Notes: generated from the sequence alone by a model not told the origin. Shown: positions 50,382 to 61,713, counted from the first letter of the stretch. The stretch: 64,000 nucleotides of DNA from Klebsiella sp. RHBSTW-00484 (GCF_013705725.1 NZ_CP055481.1:2356001-2420000), one strand, 5' to 3'. Program-made: numbers and translations.

Positions 50382-50993
50382 GTGATAGGCAGACTCAGAG
50401 GCATCATTCTCGAAAAACAACCCCCGCTGGTTTTACTCGAAACGGGAGGCGTAGGCTATGAGATTCACATGCCGATGACCTGCTTTTATGAGCTGCCGGA
50501 TGTGGGCAACGAGGCGATAATTTTTACCCATTTTATCGTCCGTGAAGATGCTCAGTTGCTGTTTGGTTTCAATAACAAACAGGAGCGCACGCTGTTTAAA
50601 GAGCTGATTAAGACCAACGGCGTTGGTCCGAAACTGGCGCTGGCAATCCTCTCTGGCATGTCGGCACAGCAGTTTGTTAATGCCGTTGAGCGCGAAGAGC
50701 TGGCAGCGCTGGTGAAACTGCCGGGAATCGGTAAGAAAACTGCAGAACGACTGATCGTCGAAATGAAGGACCGCTTTAAAGGGTTACATGGCGATCTGTT
50801 CACTCCGGCGGCCGATCTGGTACTGATATCGCCCGCAGGTCCGGCTGACGATGATGCAGAACAGGAAGCGGTTGCTGCGCTGGTGGCGCTGGGCTATAAA
50901 CCTCAAGAGGCCAGCCGAATGATAAGCAAAATCGTTCGTCCGGATGCTAATAGTGAAACGCTAATTCGCGAAGCGCTACGCGCTGCGCTGTGA
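50382..50993 (+). CDS. ruvA: Holliday junction DNA helicase subunit RuvA
   Basis: Tetrameric protein that grips Holliday junctions and loads the RuvB motor for branch migration. It has 203 residues, as in E. coli. Domain I (OB-fold, about residues 1-64), domain II with two helix-hairpin-helix motifs ([14 protein letters not shown] and [13 protein letters not shown], about 75-120) and the C-terminal domain III that contacts RuvB ([18 protein letters not shown], about 167-184) are all present. The start is GTG, with CAGGAG seven bases upstream. A LexA box precedes it; ruvB follows after eight bases. Confidence 0.96.
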   Translation: MIGRLRGIILEKQPPLVLLETGGVGYEIHMPMTCFYELPDVGNEAIIFTHFIVREDAQLLFGFNNKQERTLFKELIKTNGVGPKLALAILSGMSAQQFVNAVEREELAALVKLPGIGKKTAERLIVEMKDRFKGLHGDLFTPAADLVLISPAGPADDDAEQEAVAALVALGYKPQEASRMISKIVRPDANSETLIREALRAAL

Positions 50994-50998
50994 GGTAA

Positions 50999-52012
<1,014 letters not shown>

Positions 52013-52020
52013 GTTAAAAC

Positions 52021-52107
52021 CCCCGGTGGCGCTGCGCTTACCAGGGCTACGGGTTCACCGCCGTCTGGGATATGGTACCCGGGTAAGGCGTTTACGCCGC
52101 GACCCGG
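52021..52107. repeat. Pair of REP palindromes
   Basis: A first unit at 52021-52052 (CCCCGGTGGCGCTGCGCTTA...) and a second in opposite layout at 52076-52107 (ACCCGGGTAAGGCG...CCCGGG) are typical of Klebsiella-type REPs. They fill the convergent gap between ruvB and znuB. A further CTGACTCGTCGAGTCAG palindrome at 52147-52163 overlaps the znuB stop and may terminate transcription. Confidence 0.8.
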
Positions 52108-52159
52108 GATTTGTGAAGTGTGCAAGCCCCGCACAAAACGTTAGATCTGACTCGTCGAG

Positions 52160-52945
52160 TCAGGTTGCGGATTTCTTGCTCATGCTGATAATAAACAACA
52201 GCGCGGCGCACAGCACCACCGAAGGCCCAGCCGGGGTATCGTAGAACGCTGAGAAGGTCAATCCACCCGTTACCGCAATTATCCCCACGCCAACCGCCAC
52301 GCCTGCCATTTGCTCCGGCGTGCGGGCAAAGCGACGAGCCGTCGCTGCGGGGATAATCAACAGCGAAGTGATAATCAGCGCCCCAACAAACTTCATCGCG
52401 ACGCCAATGGTCAGCGCGGTGACCAGCATTAAAAGCAACTTCACCCGCTGTAGCTTCACGCCATCAACAAAAGCCAGGTCCGGGCTGATAGTCATCGACA
52501 GCAGGTTGCGCCATTGCCAGAGCAGAATCGCCAGCACGATAACGACGCCGATAGCGATGGAAATCAAATCTTCAGGCGTCACTGCCAGCAGATCGCCAAA
52601 CAGGTAGGCCATCAGGTCAACGCGCACGTTCGACATCAGGCTGACGACCACCAGACCCAGCGACAGCGCGCTGTGCGCCATAATCCCCAACAGAGTATCT
52701 ATTGCCAGGTGAGGGCGTTTCTCCAGCCATACCAGGCCGCCCGCCAGCAGTAACGTCACAACGATAACCGCATAGAAAGGGTTGACGTTCAGCAGTAAAC
52801 CAAAAGCGACTCCGAGCAGAGAGGCGTGAGCAAGAGTATCGCCGAAGTAGGACATACGGCGCCACACGACGAACGAACCGAGCGGGCCTGCCGCACAGGC
52901 GAGCATAACGCCGGCCAGCCAACCGGGTAAGAGTAATTCAATCAT
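52160..52945 (-). CDS. znuB: Zinc ABC transporter permease ZnuB
   Basis: Inner membrane permease of the high-affinity zinc importer ZnuABC, 261 residues as in E. coli, with about eight hydrophobic segments. The ABC-3 family segments [30 protein letters not shown] (about 21-50) and the [17 protein letters not shown] loop (about 196-212) are clear. Its start overlaps the znuC stop by one base (TGATG), so the two are translated together. Transcription runs from the shared Zur-controlled region between znuC and znuA. Confidence 0.95.
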   Translation of the reverse strand: MIELLLPGWLAGVMLACAAGPLGSFVVWRRMSYFGDTLAHASLLGVAFGLLLNVNPFYAVIVVTLLLAGGLVWLEKRPHLAIDTLLGIMAHSALSLGLVVVSLMSNVRVDLMAYLFGDLLAVTPEDLISIAIGVVIVLAILLWQWRNLLSMTISPDLAFVDGVKLQRVKLLLMLVTALTIGVAMKFVGALIITSLLIIPAATARRFARTPEQMAGVAVGVGIIAVTGGLTFSAFYDTPAGPSVVLCAALLFIISMSKKSAT

Positions 52946-53697
52946 CAGCGGTCATTTCCCCGACGCAGTACAATCCGCCCCTGCAGGTCGTGGCGGTGAT
53001 TATGATTATGACGATAAATTCCCAGCTGTTCCGCGCCGCGCTGGCCGAACATTGAGATAAATTCCGGATGCATGGAGACCACTTCCGGCGCGCCGGAGCA
53101 GCAGATATGTTGGTTCAGACACAATACTTCATCGGTTTTCGCCATTACCAGATGCAGGTCGTGGGAAACCATCAGCACGGCGCAGTTAAGCTCCTGGCGC
53201 AGTTGGTTAATCAGATCATAGAGCGCCACCTGGCCGTTGACGTCCACGCCCTGGGTCGGCTCGTCGAGCACCAACAGTTGCGGTTGATTGAGTAAAGAGC
53301 GAGCCAACAAGACGCGCTGCGTTTCGCCGCCGGAGAGTTTTTGCATTGGAGCGTCAATCAGATGGCCTGCCTGAACACGTTTTAGCGCGGGCAGAATGTC
53401 CCGTTTATGGGTACCCGGACGCAGGCGCATAAAGCGGCTGACGGTCAGCGGCATGGTGGCATCAAGGTGCAGCTTTTGCGGGACATAGCCGATACGCAGG
53501 TGACCATCCTGTTTGATAACACCGTCAGTTGGTGCTACCAGTCCAAGAACAACTCGCACAAGGGTGGATTTGCCAGCACCATTAGGGCCCAGCAAGGTTA
53601 AAATTTTGCCTGGCTTTAAGGAGAGCGAAATGTCAGACAGCACGCGCCTTTGGCCGAAGACCACCGAGACGTTTTCCAGAGTTATTAGATTTGTCAT
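52945..53697 (-). CDS. znuC: Zinc ABC transporter ATP-binding protein ZnuC
   Basis: ATPase of the ZnuABC zinc importer, 250 residues. Walker [10 protein letters not shown] (about 37-45), signature [17 protein letters not shown], Walker B LLVLDEP and the switch His in VSHDLHLVM are intact. The C-terminal part is histidine-rich ([10 protein letters not shown], about 229-238), as in other ZnuC proteins, possibly sensing zinc. It is the first gene of znuC-znuB and diverges from znuA, with the Zur box in the 78-base gap. No oddities. Confidence 0.96.
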   Translation of the reverse strand: MTNLITLENVSVVFGQRRVLSDISLSLKPGKILTLLGPNGAGKSTLVRVVLGLVAPTDGVIKQDGHLRIGYVPQKLHLDATMPLTVSRFMRLRPGTHKRDILPALKRVQAGHLIDAPMQKLSGGETQRVLLARSLLNQPQLLVLDEPTQGVDVNGQVALYDLINQLRQELNCAVLMVSHDLHLVMAKTDEVLCLNQHICCSGAPEVVSMHPEFISMFGQRGAEQLGIYRHNHNHRHDLQGRIVLRRGNDR

Positions 53698-53724
53698 GTC
53701 AAATTAAGGGTTGCACAAGCGAGT

Positions 53725-53744
53725 GAATGTTATAATATCACATC
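53725..53744. promoter_or_regulatory. Zur operator between znuC and znuA
   Basis: GAATGTTATAATATCACATC contains the GTTATAATATCAC core of the Zur box found in the same place in E. coli. It covers a TATAAT sequence, so zinc-bound Zur can block both divergent promoters. Confidence 0.88.
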
Positions 53745-53775
53745 TTTCTCATTCATTACGATGATTAGACTCATT

Positions 53776-54720
53776 ATGTTACATAAAAATACGCTTCTTT
53801 GCGCTGGACTTAGCGCCGCTTTTTTGTTCGCCCATTCACCGTTGGTAAATGCCGCTGTTGTCACCTCGCTTAAACCGCTGGGCTTTATCGCTTCAGCCAT
53901 CGCCGATGGCGTAACGGATACCCAGGTTCTGTTGCCTGATGGGGCCTCTGAGCACGATTACTCACTGCGTCCATCAGATGCAAAACGCTTACAGAACGCA
54001 GACTTAGTTGTCTGGATTGGCCCTGAGATGGAAGCGTTTATGGATAAGTCAACGCAAAGCATTGCGTCGAATAAAAAGGTGACGATTGCCCAGCTTGACG
54101 GCGTGAAACCGTTGCTCATGAAAGGGGCAGACGATGACGACGACCATGATGGTCACGATCATGCTGCCGGTGAAAAAAGTGACGATGATCACCATCATGG
54201 CATCTATAACATGCATCTATGGCTTTCCCCAGAGATAGCGCGGCTATCGGCGGTTGCAATCCACGATAAATTATTGGAACTTATGCCGCAGAGTCGAGCC
54301 AAACTTGACGCCAACCTGAAGGATTTTGAGGCAAAATTAGCCGCTACCGACAAAAAGGTTGGGACCGAGCTGGCACCGCTGAAAGGGAAGGGATATTTCG
54401 TTTTTCATGATGCCTATGGCTACTTTGAAAAACACTACGGTTTGACCTCATTGGGCCACTTTACCGTTAACCCTGAAATACAGCCTGGTGCGCAGCGTTT
54501 ACACGAAATCAGAACACAGCTGGTTGAGCAAAAAGCAACTTGCGTTTTTGCTGAGCCACAGTTCAGGCCAGCGGTTATAGAAGCTGTCGCCAGGGGAACA
54601 TCCGTGCGCATGGGAACCCTGGATCCACTTGGAATCGGAATTAAGCTGGGTAAAGAAAGTTATCCGCAATTCCTGAGCCAAATGGCGAATCAGTATTCAA
54701 GCTGCCTGAAAGGAGAATAA
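53776..54720 (+). CDS. znuA: Periplasmic zinc-binding protein ZnuA
   Basis: Captures zinc in the periplasm and hands it to ZnuB. The 314-residue precursor has a signal peptide of about 26 residues ending in LVNA. The metal-binding histidines of the cluster A-I family are seen in [13 protein letters not shown], the NMHLWLSPE segment and FHDAYGYFE. Between the first two lies the charged His/Asp-rich loop (about residues 117-143, [13 protein letters not shown] then DDDHHHG) typical of zinc-specific members. The start at 53776 fits the family; an upstream in-frame ATG at 53761 is less likely. mepM follows 15 bases after its stop. Confidence 0.95.
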   Translation: MLHKNTLLCAGLSAAFLFAHSPLVNAAVVTSLKPLGFIASAIADGVTDTQVLLPDGASEHDYSLRPSDAKRLQNADLVVWIGPEMEAFMDKSTQSIASNKKVTIAQLDGVKPLLMKGADDDDDHDGHDHAAGEKSDDDHHHGIYNMHLWLSPEIARLSAVAIHDKLLELMPQSRAKLDANLKDFEAKLAATDKKVGTELAPLKGKGYFVFHDAYGYFEKHYGLTSLGHFTVNPEIQPGAQRLHEIRTQLVEQKATCVFAEPQFRPAVIEAVARGTSVRMGTLDPLGIGIKLGKESYPQFLSQMANQYSSCLKGE

Positions 54721-54735
54721 CGAGGAAGTGAATAC

Positions 54736-56058
54736 GTGCAACAGATAGCCCGCGCTGTCACTCAGGCATTTAACAATCTGCCACGACCTCACCGCGTTAT
54801 GTTGGGGTCACTTAGCGTTCTTACCTTAGCGGTCGCCGTCTGGCGACCCTATATCTATCACCATCCAGAATCCGCGCCTATTGCCAGAACTATCGAGCTC
54901 GAGAAAAGCGAAATACGCTCACTGCTGCCGGAAGCCTCTGAACCAATCGATCAGGCGGCGCAGGAAGAAGAAGCCATCCCACAAGATGAACTGGATGATA
55001 AAGCGGATAGCGATTCTGGCGGTCACGAGTACGTGGTATCCACAGGCGACACGCTCAGCAGCATTCTTAACCAGTACGGCATTGATATGGGCGATATCGC
55101 GCGGCTTTCCTCGGCAGATAAGGAACTGCGTAATCTGAAAATCGGCCAGCAACTCTCCTGGACTCTAACGGCGGATGGCGATTTGCAAAGCTTGACCTGG
55201 GAGATGTCGCGCCGTGAAACCCGAACCTACGACCGGGTGGCCAACGCTTTCAAAATGAGCAGCGAACTGCAAAAAGGCGATTGGGTCAACAATGTACTGA
55301 AAGGTACCGTTGGCGGCAGCTTCGTCTCCAGCGCACGCGATGCTGGCCTCACCAGCACCGAAATCAGCGCGGTCATCAAAGCCATGCAGTGGCAGATGGA
55401 TTTCCGTAAACTGAAAAAAGGCGATGAATTTTCGGTCCTGATGTCGCGTGAAATGCTTGATGGCAAACGTGAGCAGAGCCAACTGCTTGGCGTACGTTTG
55501 CGTTCCGACGGCAAAGATTACTTCGCGATTCGCGCCGAAGATGGCAAATTCTATGACCGCAACGGTACCGGGCTGGCTAAAGGCTTTATGCGCTTCCCGA
55601 CCGCGCGTCAGTTCCGCGTTTCATCGAACTTTAACCCGCGTCGTCTTAACCCGGTTACCGGCCGTGTCGCCCCGCACCGCGGCGTTGATTTTGCGATGCC
55701 GCAGGGGACGCCGGTGCTGTCAGTGGGGGATGGTGAAGTGGTAGTGGCTAAACGCAGCGGCGCAGCAGGTTACTATGTTGCCGTTCGTCACGGTCGGACC
55801 TATACCACGCGCTATATGCACTTGCGTAAGCTGCTGGTGAAACCCGGTCAGAAGGTGAAACGCGGCGACCGCATTGCGCTGTCGGGCAATACCGGGCGTT
55901 CTACCGGCCCGCATCTGCACTATGAAGTGTGGATTAACCAGCAGGCGGTTAACCCGTTGACGGCGAAACTGCCGCGTACAGAAGGGCTTAGCGGTTCCGA
56001 CCGTAAGGATTATCTGGCGCAGGCAAAAGAGGTTATCCCACAGCTTCGCTTTGACTAA
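54736..56058 (+). CDS. mepM: Murein DD-endopeptidase MepM
   Basis: Cuts D-Ala-mDAP cross-bridges to let new peptidoglycan strands be inserted. The 440-residue, membrane-anchored periplasmic enzyme matches E. coli MepM (YebA) in length. Layout: an N-terminal helix (about residues 23-38), an acidic linker, an OapA/LysM-like domain (HEYVVSTGDTLSSILNQYGI, about 97-145), and a C-terminal M23 domain with zinc ligands in APHRGVDFAMP and the HLHYE motif. It starts with GTG; GAGGAAG lies upstream. Being 15 bases from znuA, it may be partly cotranscribed and so respond to zinc supply, which would suit a zinc enzyme. Confidence 0.95.
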   Translation: MQQIARAVTQAFNNLPRPHRVMLGSLSVLTLAVAVWRPYIYHHPESAPIARTIELEKSEIRSLLPEASEPIDQAAQEEEAIPQDELDDKADSDSGGHEYVVSTGDTLSSILNQYGIDMGDIARLSSADKELRNLKIGQQLSWTLTADGDLQSLTWEMSRRETRTYDRVANAFKMSSELQKGDWVNNVLKGTVGGSFVSSARDAGLTSTEISAVIKAMQWQMDFRKLKKGDEFSVLMSREMLDGKREQSQLLGVRLRSDGKDYFAIRAEDGKFYDRNGTGLAKGFMRFPTARQFRVSSNFNPRRLNPVTGRVAPHRGVDFAMPQGTPVLSVGDGEVVVAKRSGAAGYYVAVRHGRTYTTRYMHLRKLLVKPGQKVKRGDRIALSGNTGRSTGPHLHYEVWINQQAVNPLTAKLPRTEGLSGSDRKDYLAQAKEVIPQLRFD

Positions 56059-56071
56059 CAACCCGCCAGTT

Positions 56072-56105
56072 AAAGCCGGTGCCCATAGCGCGCCGGCTTT
56101 TTCTT
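56072..56105 (+). terminator. Intrinsic terminator after mepM
   Basis: AAAGCCGG and CCGGCTTT pair around a 13-base loop, followed by TTCTTTT. It separates mepM from lpxM. Confidence 0.75.
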
Positions 56106-56175
56106 TTGTACGTTACCCAACGTATCGCTAAACTAAGCCATTATCTCTATTGAGCGGAACTTCTGCGGATTGGGC

Positions 56176-57150
56176 ATGGAAACGAAAAAAAATAATAGTG
56201 AGTTTATTCCAACGTTTGAAAAATCCTTTTTACTGCCGCGCTATTGGGGTGCCTGGCTGGGGGTTTTCGCATTCGCCGGTATTGCCCTGACGCCAGCCTC
56301 GTTTCGCGACCCGATTCTGGGCAAGCTGGGCCGCTTTGTCGGTCGCCTCGCAAAGAGTTCACGCCGCCGGGCACAGATCAATCTGCTGTACTGTTTCCCG
56401 GAAAAGAGCGAGCAGGAACGCGAAGAAATTATCGATGAGATGTATGCGTCTGCGCCGCAGGCGATGGTGATGATGGCTGAACTGGGCCTGCGTGACCCGC
56501 AGCGTATTCTTTCCCGCGTCGACTGGCAGGGCAAAGAGATCATCGACGAGATGCAGCGCAATAACGAGAAAGTGATCTTTCTGGTACCTCATGCCTGGGG
56601 TGTCGATATTCCAGCGATGCTGATGGCTTCCGGTGGGCAAAAAATGGCGGCGATGTTCCATAATCAGGGCAACCCGGTATTTGACTACGTCTGGAACACC
56701 GTACGCCGTCGTTTTGGCGGACGAATGCATGCGCGCAATGATGGCATAAAGCCGTTTATTCAGTCGGTGCGTCAGGGCTACTGGGGCTACTATCTGCCGG
56801 ATCAGGATCACGGTGCTGAGCATAGCGAGTTTGTCGATTTCTTTGCCACTTATAAAGCGACGCTACCGGCGATTGGGCGTTTAATGAAAGTGTGCCGTGC
56901 CCGCGTTGTGCCACTGTTTCCGGTTTATGATGGCAAAACGCATCGCCTGACGGTGCTGGTGCGCCCGCCAATGGACGACCTGCTGGAGGCGGACGATAAC
57001 ACTATCGCCCGTCGGATGAACGAAGAAGTCGAAATTTTCGTCAAGCCCAATACCGAGCAATACACCTGGATCCTTAAGCTGTTGAAAACCCGTAAGCCGG
57101 GCGAAATTGAGCCATATAAGCGCAAAGAGCTGTATCCGAAAAAGAAGTAA
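56176..57150 (+). CDS. lpxM: Lipid A myristoyltransferase LpxM (MsbB)
   Basis: Adds the last acyl chain (myristate) to Kdo2-lipid A in the inner membrane. The 324-residue protein has one N-terminal membrane segment (about 22-42) and the HX4D catalytic pair of the LpxL/LpxM/HtrB family, H139 and D144 in VPHAWGVDIP. Conserved GYYLPDQDHG and MEEVEIF-like segments follow. ATG at 56176 begins METKKNNSE as in E. coli LpxM; the in-frame TTG six bases earlier is less likely. It converges with pykA on a strong terminator. Confidence 0.94.
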   Translation: METKKNNSEFIPTFEKSFLLPRYWGAWLGVFAFAGIALTPASFRDPILGKLGRFVGRLAKSSRRRAQINLLYCFPEKSEQEREEIIDEMYASAPQAMVMMAELGLRDPQRILSRVDWQGKEIIDEMQRNNEKVIFLVPHAWGVDIPAMLMASGGQKMAAMFHNQGNPVFDYVWNTVRRRFGGRMHARNDGIKPFIQSVRQGYWGYYLPDQDHGAEHSEFVDFFATYKATLPAIGRLMKVCRARVVPLFPVYDGKTHRLTVLVRPPMDDLLEADDNTIARRMNEEVEIFVKPNTEQYTWILKLLKTRKPGEIEPYKRKELYPKKK

Positions 57151-57174
57151 TTCGCGTTTACGCGTTGCGGACGA

Positions 57175-57212
57175 AAAAAAACCTGCCGGCGAACGCTGGC
57201 AGGTTTTTTTAT
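57175..57212. terminator. Bidirectional terminator between lpxM and pykA
   Basis: An A-run, CCTGCC and GCAGG-type stem with a T-run on the other side (AAAAAACCTGCC...GGCAGGTTTTTTT) works in both directions for the two convergent genes. Confidence 0.9.
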
Positions 57213-57223
57213 GGCAGAGAAAA

Positions 57224-58666
57224 TTACTCGACGGTCAGGATACGGGTGGTGTTGGTGGTACCGATGGTGCTCATTACATCACCCTGGGTCACGATAACCA
57301 GGTCGCCGGTGACCAGATAGCCTTTATCGCGCAGCAGATTCACTGCGTCGTGGGCTGCGGCAACACCATCACTTTCGCTGTCGAAATGAACCGGGGTCAC
57401 GCCGCGGTACAGTGCCGTCAGGTTCAAGGTGCGTTCATGACGAGACAGCGCAAAAATCGGCAGGCCGGAGCTGATGCGCGAGGTCATCAGTGCGGTACGG
57501 CCAGATTCGGTCATGGTGATAATGGCGGTGACGCCTTTCAGGTGGTTGGCCGCATACATTGCTGACATCGCAATGGCTTCTTCCACATTGTCGAACTGGA
57601 TGTCCAGACGGTGTTTAGAAACGTTGAGGCTAGGGATTTTTTCCGCACCGACGCAGACGCGGGCCATCGCGGCAACGGTCTCCGACGGGTACTGGCCTGC
57701 GGCGGTTTCCGCTGACAGCATTACGGCGTCGGTCCCATCCAGCACGGCGTTCGCCACGTCCATAACTTCAGCGCGGGTTGGCATCGGGTTGGTGATCATC
57801 GACTCCATCATCTGAGTCGCGGTAATGACTGAACGGTTCAACTGACGAGCGCGGCGGATCAATGCTTTCTGAATGCCGACCAGCTCCGGATCGCCAATTT
57901 CTACGCCGAGATCGCCACGGGCGACCATCACGACGTCGGATGCCAGAATCACATCATCCATTGCGTCCTGGCTGCAAACCGCTTCCGCACGCTCTACTTT
58001 GGCAACGATTTTAGCATCGCAGCCGGCATCGCGCGCCAGGCGGCGTGCGTAGTTCAGGTCTTCGCCGCAGCGCGGGAAGGAGACGGCCAGGTAATCAACG
58101 CCAATTTTTGCGGCGGTAATAATATCGGCTTTGTCTTTATCAGTCAGCGCTTCTGCTGAGAGGCCACCGCCGAGTTTGTTGATGCCTTTGTTGTTGGACA
58201 GCGGTCCGCCAACGGTGACTTCGGTGAACACTTTCAGACCCTGCACTTCAAGCACTTTCAGCTGTACGCGACCATCATCCAGCAGCAAGATATCGCCCGG
58301 AACCACATCAGCCGGCAGGCCTTTATAATCGATACCGACTTTCTCTTTGTCGCCTTCACCTTTACCCAGGTTAGCGTCAAGCAGGAATTTATCGCCGATA
58401 TTGAGGAAGATTTTGCCTTCTTTGAAGGTAGATACGCGGATTTTCGGACCCTGCAGGTCTCCGAGAATCGCAACATGACGACCCAGTTTTGCCGCAATCT
58501 CACGAACCTTATCCGCACGGATTTGGTGATCTTCCGCGGTACCGTGAGAGAAGTTCATACGTACCACGTTAGCGCCAGCGGCGATAACCTTCTCAAGGTT
58601 GTTGTCGCGATCGGTTGCCGGGCCTAAGGTGGTAACGATTTTGGTTCTGCGAAGCCTTCTGGACAT
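57224..58666 (-). CDS. pykA: Pyruvate kinase II (PykA)
   Basis: Converts phosphoenolpyruvate and ADP to pyruvate and ATP, the last step of glycolysis; PykA is the AMP-activated isoenzyme. The 480 residues equal E. coli PykA. The opening [14 protein letters not shown], the [11 protein letters not shown] loop, the active-site [11 protein letters not shown]ys/Glu segment and the [12 protein letters not shown] and ATQMMESMI motifs are all present, with the C-terminal allosteric domain from about residue 345. The start at 58666 fits the family; the frame is open to 58753 without support. It diverges from nothing nearby: hexR lies upstream on the same strand. Confidence 0.97.
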   Translation of the reverse strand: MSRRLRRTKIVTTLGPATDRDNNLEKVIAAGANVVRMNFSHGTAEDHQIRADKVREIAAKLGRHVAILGDLQGPKIRVSTFKEGKIFLNIGDKFLLDANLGKGEGDKEKVGIDYKGLPADVVPGDILLLDDGRVQLKVLEVQGLKVFTEVTVGGPLSNNKGINKLGGGLSAEALTDKDKADIITAAKIGVDYLAVSFPRCGEDLNYARRLARDAGCDAKIVAKVERAEAVCSQDAMDDVILASDVVMVARGDLGVEIGDPELVGIQKALIRRARQLNRSVITATQMMESMITNPMPTRAEVMDVANAVLDGTDAVMLSAETAAGQYPSETVAAMARVCVGAEKIPSLNVSKHRLDIQFDNVEEAIAMSAMYAANHLKGVTAIITMTESGRTALMTSRISSGLPIFALSRHERTLNLTALYRGVTPVHFDSESDGVAAAHDAVNLLRDKGYLVTGDLVIVTQGDVMSTIGTTNTTRILTVE

Positions 58667-58791
58667 GTAATACTCCGTTGACTGAAACAACTTTGGTGTT
58701 GCGTGAACATGAATTCGGTAGTGCCAGCGAGCAAAGTTGCTATGCCAGAACATTACCGACGGTGTAATAGGTTACTGCTTCGTTTCTACTT

Positions 58792-59661
58792 TTATTGGTC
58801 ATTGCTGTGTACACTGAGCTCTTTATCAAAGCGCGATTCCTTGAGCGCTTCCTTGACCCTCTTCAAGTTATCTCTGAATTTTGCGCCCCGACGCAGGGTA
58901 AAGCCGGTTGCCAGCACGTCAATCACCGTCAACTGCGCCAGCCGGGAGACCATCGGCATATAGATATCGGTATCTTCCGGGACATCCAGCGTAATGGCTA
59001 ACGTTGACTCGCGAGAGAGCGGCGTGCCGGGTGAGGTAATAGCAATTACCATAGCATCGTTTTCACGGGCTAGCTGCGCCAGCTCCACCAGGCTTTTGGT
59101 CCGACCTGTGTGCGAGATAATCACCACGACGTCGTCGTCATTACAGTTCATACAGCTCATGCGTTGCAGAACAATGTCGTCGGAATAAATGACCGGTACG
59201 TTGAAGCGAAAAAATTTGTTCATCGCATCGTGAGCGACGGCAGCTGAAGAGCCGAGACCAAAAAAGGCGATTTTTTTGGCCTGTGTTAACAGGTCGACCG
59301 CACGATTGATGGCCGACATGTCGAGAGAATGGTGGACCTGATCTAAACTGGCCATTGCCGATTCAAAAATCTTCCCCGTGTAGGCCTCTACGCTGTCGTC
59401 TTCATCGACGTTGCGGTTAACATAGAGTGTCCCGTGTGCCAGGCTTTGGGCCAGATGCAGTTTGAAATCCGGGAAACCACGGGTTTCCAGACTGCGGCAA
59501 AAACGGTTAACAGTCGGCTCACTAACGCCAGCTTCAAGGGCCAGGGCCGCGATGCTCGAATGAATGGCCTGCGCGGGGGTTGCAAGGATGACTTCCGCCA
59601 CTTTGCGTTCAGATTTGCTAAGGTGTTCCAGTCGGGACTGGATTTTTTCCAGCATGTTCAT
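58792..59661 (-). CDS. hexR: HexR, RpiR-family regulator of central sugar metabolism
   Basis: Repressor that senses 2-keto-3-deoxy-6-phosphogluconate and controls zwf, edd-eda and other central-carbon genes. It has 289 residues, as in E. coli. The N-terminal RpiR helix-turn-helix (about 1-77, with KSERKVAEVIL and VSEPTVNRFCRSL) and the C-terminal SIS domain (about 125-265, with FFGLGSSAAVAHDA and ISHTGRTKSLVELA) are clear. The start at 59661 was chosen by family length. The divergent zwf lies 355 bases away; a weak HexR-like site occurs between them. Confidence 0.96.
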   Translation of the reverse strand: MNMLEKIQSRLEHLSKSERKVAEVILATPAQAIHSSIAALALEAGVSEPTVNRFCRSLETRGFPDFKLHLAQSLAHGTLYVNRNVDEDDSVEAYTGKIFESAMASLDQVHHSLDMSAINRAVDLLTQAKKIAFFGLGSSAAVAHDAMNKFFRFNVPVIYSDDIVLQRMSCMNCNDDDVVVIISHTGRTKSLVELAQLARENDAMVIAITSPGTPLSRESTLAITLDVPEDTDIYMPMVSRLAQLTVIDVLATGFTLRRGAKFRDNLKRVKEALKESRFDKELSVHSNDQ

Positions 59662-59778
59662 TATTAACAAGGCGCTCATCAATGGAAACGATTTCATTAA
59701 TGGGTGAAATCATCAGGCGTTTTAGCAAGAATATACCTCTCCGTAGTCGGAAACGGTGAGGAATGACCTTAAAAAATG

Positions 59779-59795
59779 TTGTTTTTTTTCATTAC
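59779..59795. promoter_or_regulatory. Possible HexR site in the hexR-zwf gap
   Basis: TGTTTTTTTTCATTACA has a good right half (ATTACA) of the HexR consensus TGTAATTAAATTACA, but a poor left half. Its position suits HexR control of zwf and hexR. The rest of the 355-base gap (59662-60016) holds no gene; zwf promoter elements there were not resolved. Confidence 0.35.
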
Positions 59796-60016
59796 ATGAT
59801 CAGAGTCGTATTTTAGTAACTGAGAATCGGTCGGAACAACGAACAATATTAGCCGTATGCCCAAAATGTCGCCCTGTATTTTTCCCCCTGTGCGATTTAG
59901 CCGCGGGAACCGGGGCAGAGGGTTTCGGGAAATTCGTAAACACAGTACGATGCAGTGAAAGAAAATTACAAATATAGCCTGGCACAAGCACCAGTCTATC
60001 AACTAAGGAGAATGAC

Positions 60017-61492
60017 ATGGCGGTAACGCAAACGGCCCAGGCATGCGATCTGGTCATTTTCGGCGCGAAGGGTGACCTGGCGCGACGTAAATTGCTGCCT
60101 TCCCTGTATCAGCTTGAGAAAGCTGGCCAGCTTCACCCTGACACTCGCATCATCGGTGTTGGGCGTGCCGACTGGGATAAAGACGCTTACATCAAGGTAG
60201 TACGTGAAGCGATGGAAACCTTCATGAAGGAAAAAATTGATGAAGGTTTGTGGGATACCCTGAGCGGGCGTCTGGACTTTTGTAACCTTGATGTCAACGA
60301 CACCAAAGCATTTACCCGCCTGGGTAAAATGCTCGACCAGAAAGAGCGGGTCACCATCAACTACTTCGCCATGCCGCCAAGCACGTTTGGCGCGATTTGC
60401 AAAGGACTGGGCGAAGCGAAACTGAACGCCAAACCGGCGCGGGTAGTGATGGAGAAACCGCTGGGTACCTCCCTTGAAACCTCCCGCGAGATCAACGATC
60501 AGGTCGGTGAGTTTTTCGAAGAGTGTCAGGTCTACCGTATCGACCACTATCTGGGCAAAGAGACGGTACTGAATCTGTTGGCCCTGCGTTTCGCCAACTC
60601 GCTGTTCGTCAATAACTGGGATAGCCGCACTATCGATCACGTCGAGATCACCGTGGCGGAAGAGGTCGGTATTGAAGGTCGCTGGGGTTACTTCGATCAG
60701 GCCGGGCAGATGCGCGATATGATCCAGAACCACCTGCTGCAAATTCTGTGCATGATTGCGATGTCGCCGCCATCGGACCTGAGCGCTGACAGCATCCGCG
60801 ATGAGAAAGTAAAAGTGCTGAAGTCTCTGCGCCGTATCGACCGCACCAATGTGCGTGAAAAAACGGTACGCGGCCAGTACTCTGCCGGTTTTGCGCAAGG
60901 CAAAAAAGTGCCGGGCTACCTTGAAGAAGAGGGTGCGAATAAAGCCAGCCATACCGAGACCTTTGTGGCTATCCGCGTGGATATCGACAACTGGCGGTGG
61001 GCGGGCGTGCCGTTCTACCTGCGTACCGGCAAGCGTCTGCCGACCAAGTGCTCTGAAGTCGTGGTTTACTTCAAAACGCCGGAACTGAACCTGTTTAAAG
61101 AAACCTGGCAGGAGCTGCCACAGAACAAATTGACCATTCGTCTGCAGCCTGACGAAGGGGTCGATATTCAGGTACTGAACAAGGTTCCTGGGCTTGATCA
61201 CAAGCACAACCTACAGATCACCAAGCTGGATCTGAGCTACTCAGAAACCTTTAATCAAACGCATCTGGCGGATGCTTATGAGCGTTTGCTGCTGGAAACC
61301 ATGCGCGGTATTCAGGCGTTGTTCGTGCGTCGTGATGAAGTGGAAGAGGCGTGGAAGTGGGTTGACTCCATTACCGAAGCCTGGGCTGCCGATCGTGATG
61401 CGCCGAAGCCTTATCAGGCGGGTACCTGGGGGCCGGTCGCCTCCGTGGCGATGATCACCCGCGATGGCCGTTCATGGAACGAGTTTGAGTAA
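60017..61492 (+). CDS. zwf: Glucose-6-phosphate 1-dehydrogenase Zwf
   Basis: Oxidises glucose-6-phosphate to 6-phosphogluconolactone with NADP+, opening both the oxidative pentose phosphate and Entner-Doudoroff routes. The 491 residues match E. coli Zwf. The nucleotide-binding [10 protein letters not shown] (16-25), the MEKPLGTS segment and the active-site RIDHYLGKE (174-182) are intact. AAGGAG lies upstream of the ATG. It is followed by a GntR-like operator, a terminator and edd, so Zwf feeds 6-phosphogluconate directly to Edd and Eda next door. Confidence 0.97.
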   Translation: MAVTQTAQACDLVIFGAKGDLARRKLLPSLYQLEKAGQLHPDTRIIGVGRADWDKDAYIKVVREAMETFMKEKIDEGLWDTLSGRLDFCNLDVNDTKAFTRLGKMLDQKERVTINYFAMPPSTFGAICKGLGEAKLNAKPARVVMEKPLGTSLETSREINDQVGEFFEECQVYRIDHYLGKETVLNLLALRFANSLFVNNWDSRTIDHVEITVAEEVGIEGRWGYFDQAGQMRDMIQNHLLQILCMIAMSPPSDLSADSIRDEKVKVLKSLRRIDRTNVREKTVRGQYSAGFAQGKKVPGYLEEEGANKASHTETFVAIRVDIDNWRWAGVPFYLRTGKRLPTKCSEVVVYFKTPELNLFKETWQELPQNKLTIRLQPDEGVDIQVLNKVPGLDHKHNLQITKLDLSYSETFNQTHLADAYERLLLETMRGIQALFVRRDEVEEAWKWVDSITEAWAADRDAPKPYQAGTWGPVASVAMITRDGRSWNEFE

Positions 61493-61516
61493 CCGACAGG
61501 CTAATCCGGTTGAGTT

Positions 61517-61534
61517 ATTTTACCGGTAACATGA
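61517..61534. promoter_or_regulatory. GntR-type operator before edd
   Basis: ATTTTACCGGTAACATGA contains the TACCGGTA palindrome and most of the GntR consensus ATGTTACCGGTAACAT. It lies 25 bases after the zwf stop. GntR represses edd-eda in E. coli when gluconate is absent. The site lies upstream of the zwf terminator. Confidence 0.65.
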
Positions 61535-61569
61535 TCTGACGCAGAAAGTCGCGTAATTTTTAATCTTTT

Positions 61570-61604
61570 AAGCTCCGGGAGGATTCACCCCCGGAGCTTT
61601 TTTT
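61570..61604 (+). terminator. Intrinsic terminator between zwf and edd
   Basis: AAGCTCCGGG and CCCGGAGCTT form a ten-base-pair stem followed by TTTTTTT. It should end the zwf transcript, unless transcripts starting at the GntR-controlled region read through it. Confidence 0.9.
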
Positions 61605-61713
61605 ATTACACTGCACTCAGTATTTTGCCCCTGAGCCCCGGTGCTGGTGCCTTAAGCATCAAGAGACATCGTCAGAACGCTGTGGCCGGACAGATGAAAT
61701 TTGAGGAGCCTTT

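Noticed and set aside
59999..61207. A 402-codon open frame on the minus strand across zwf
   Set aside because: It is the antisense shadow of zwf, which is a full-length, family-matching gene; the antisense protein has no recognisable motif or ribosome site.
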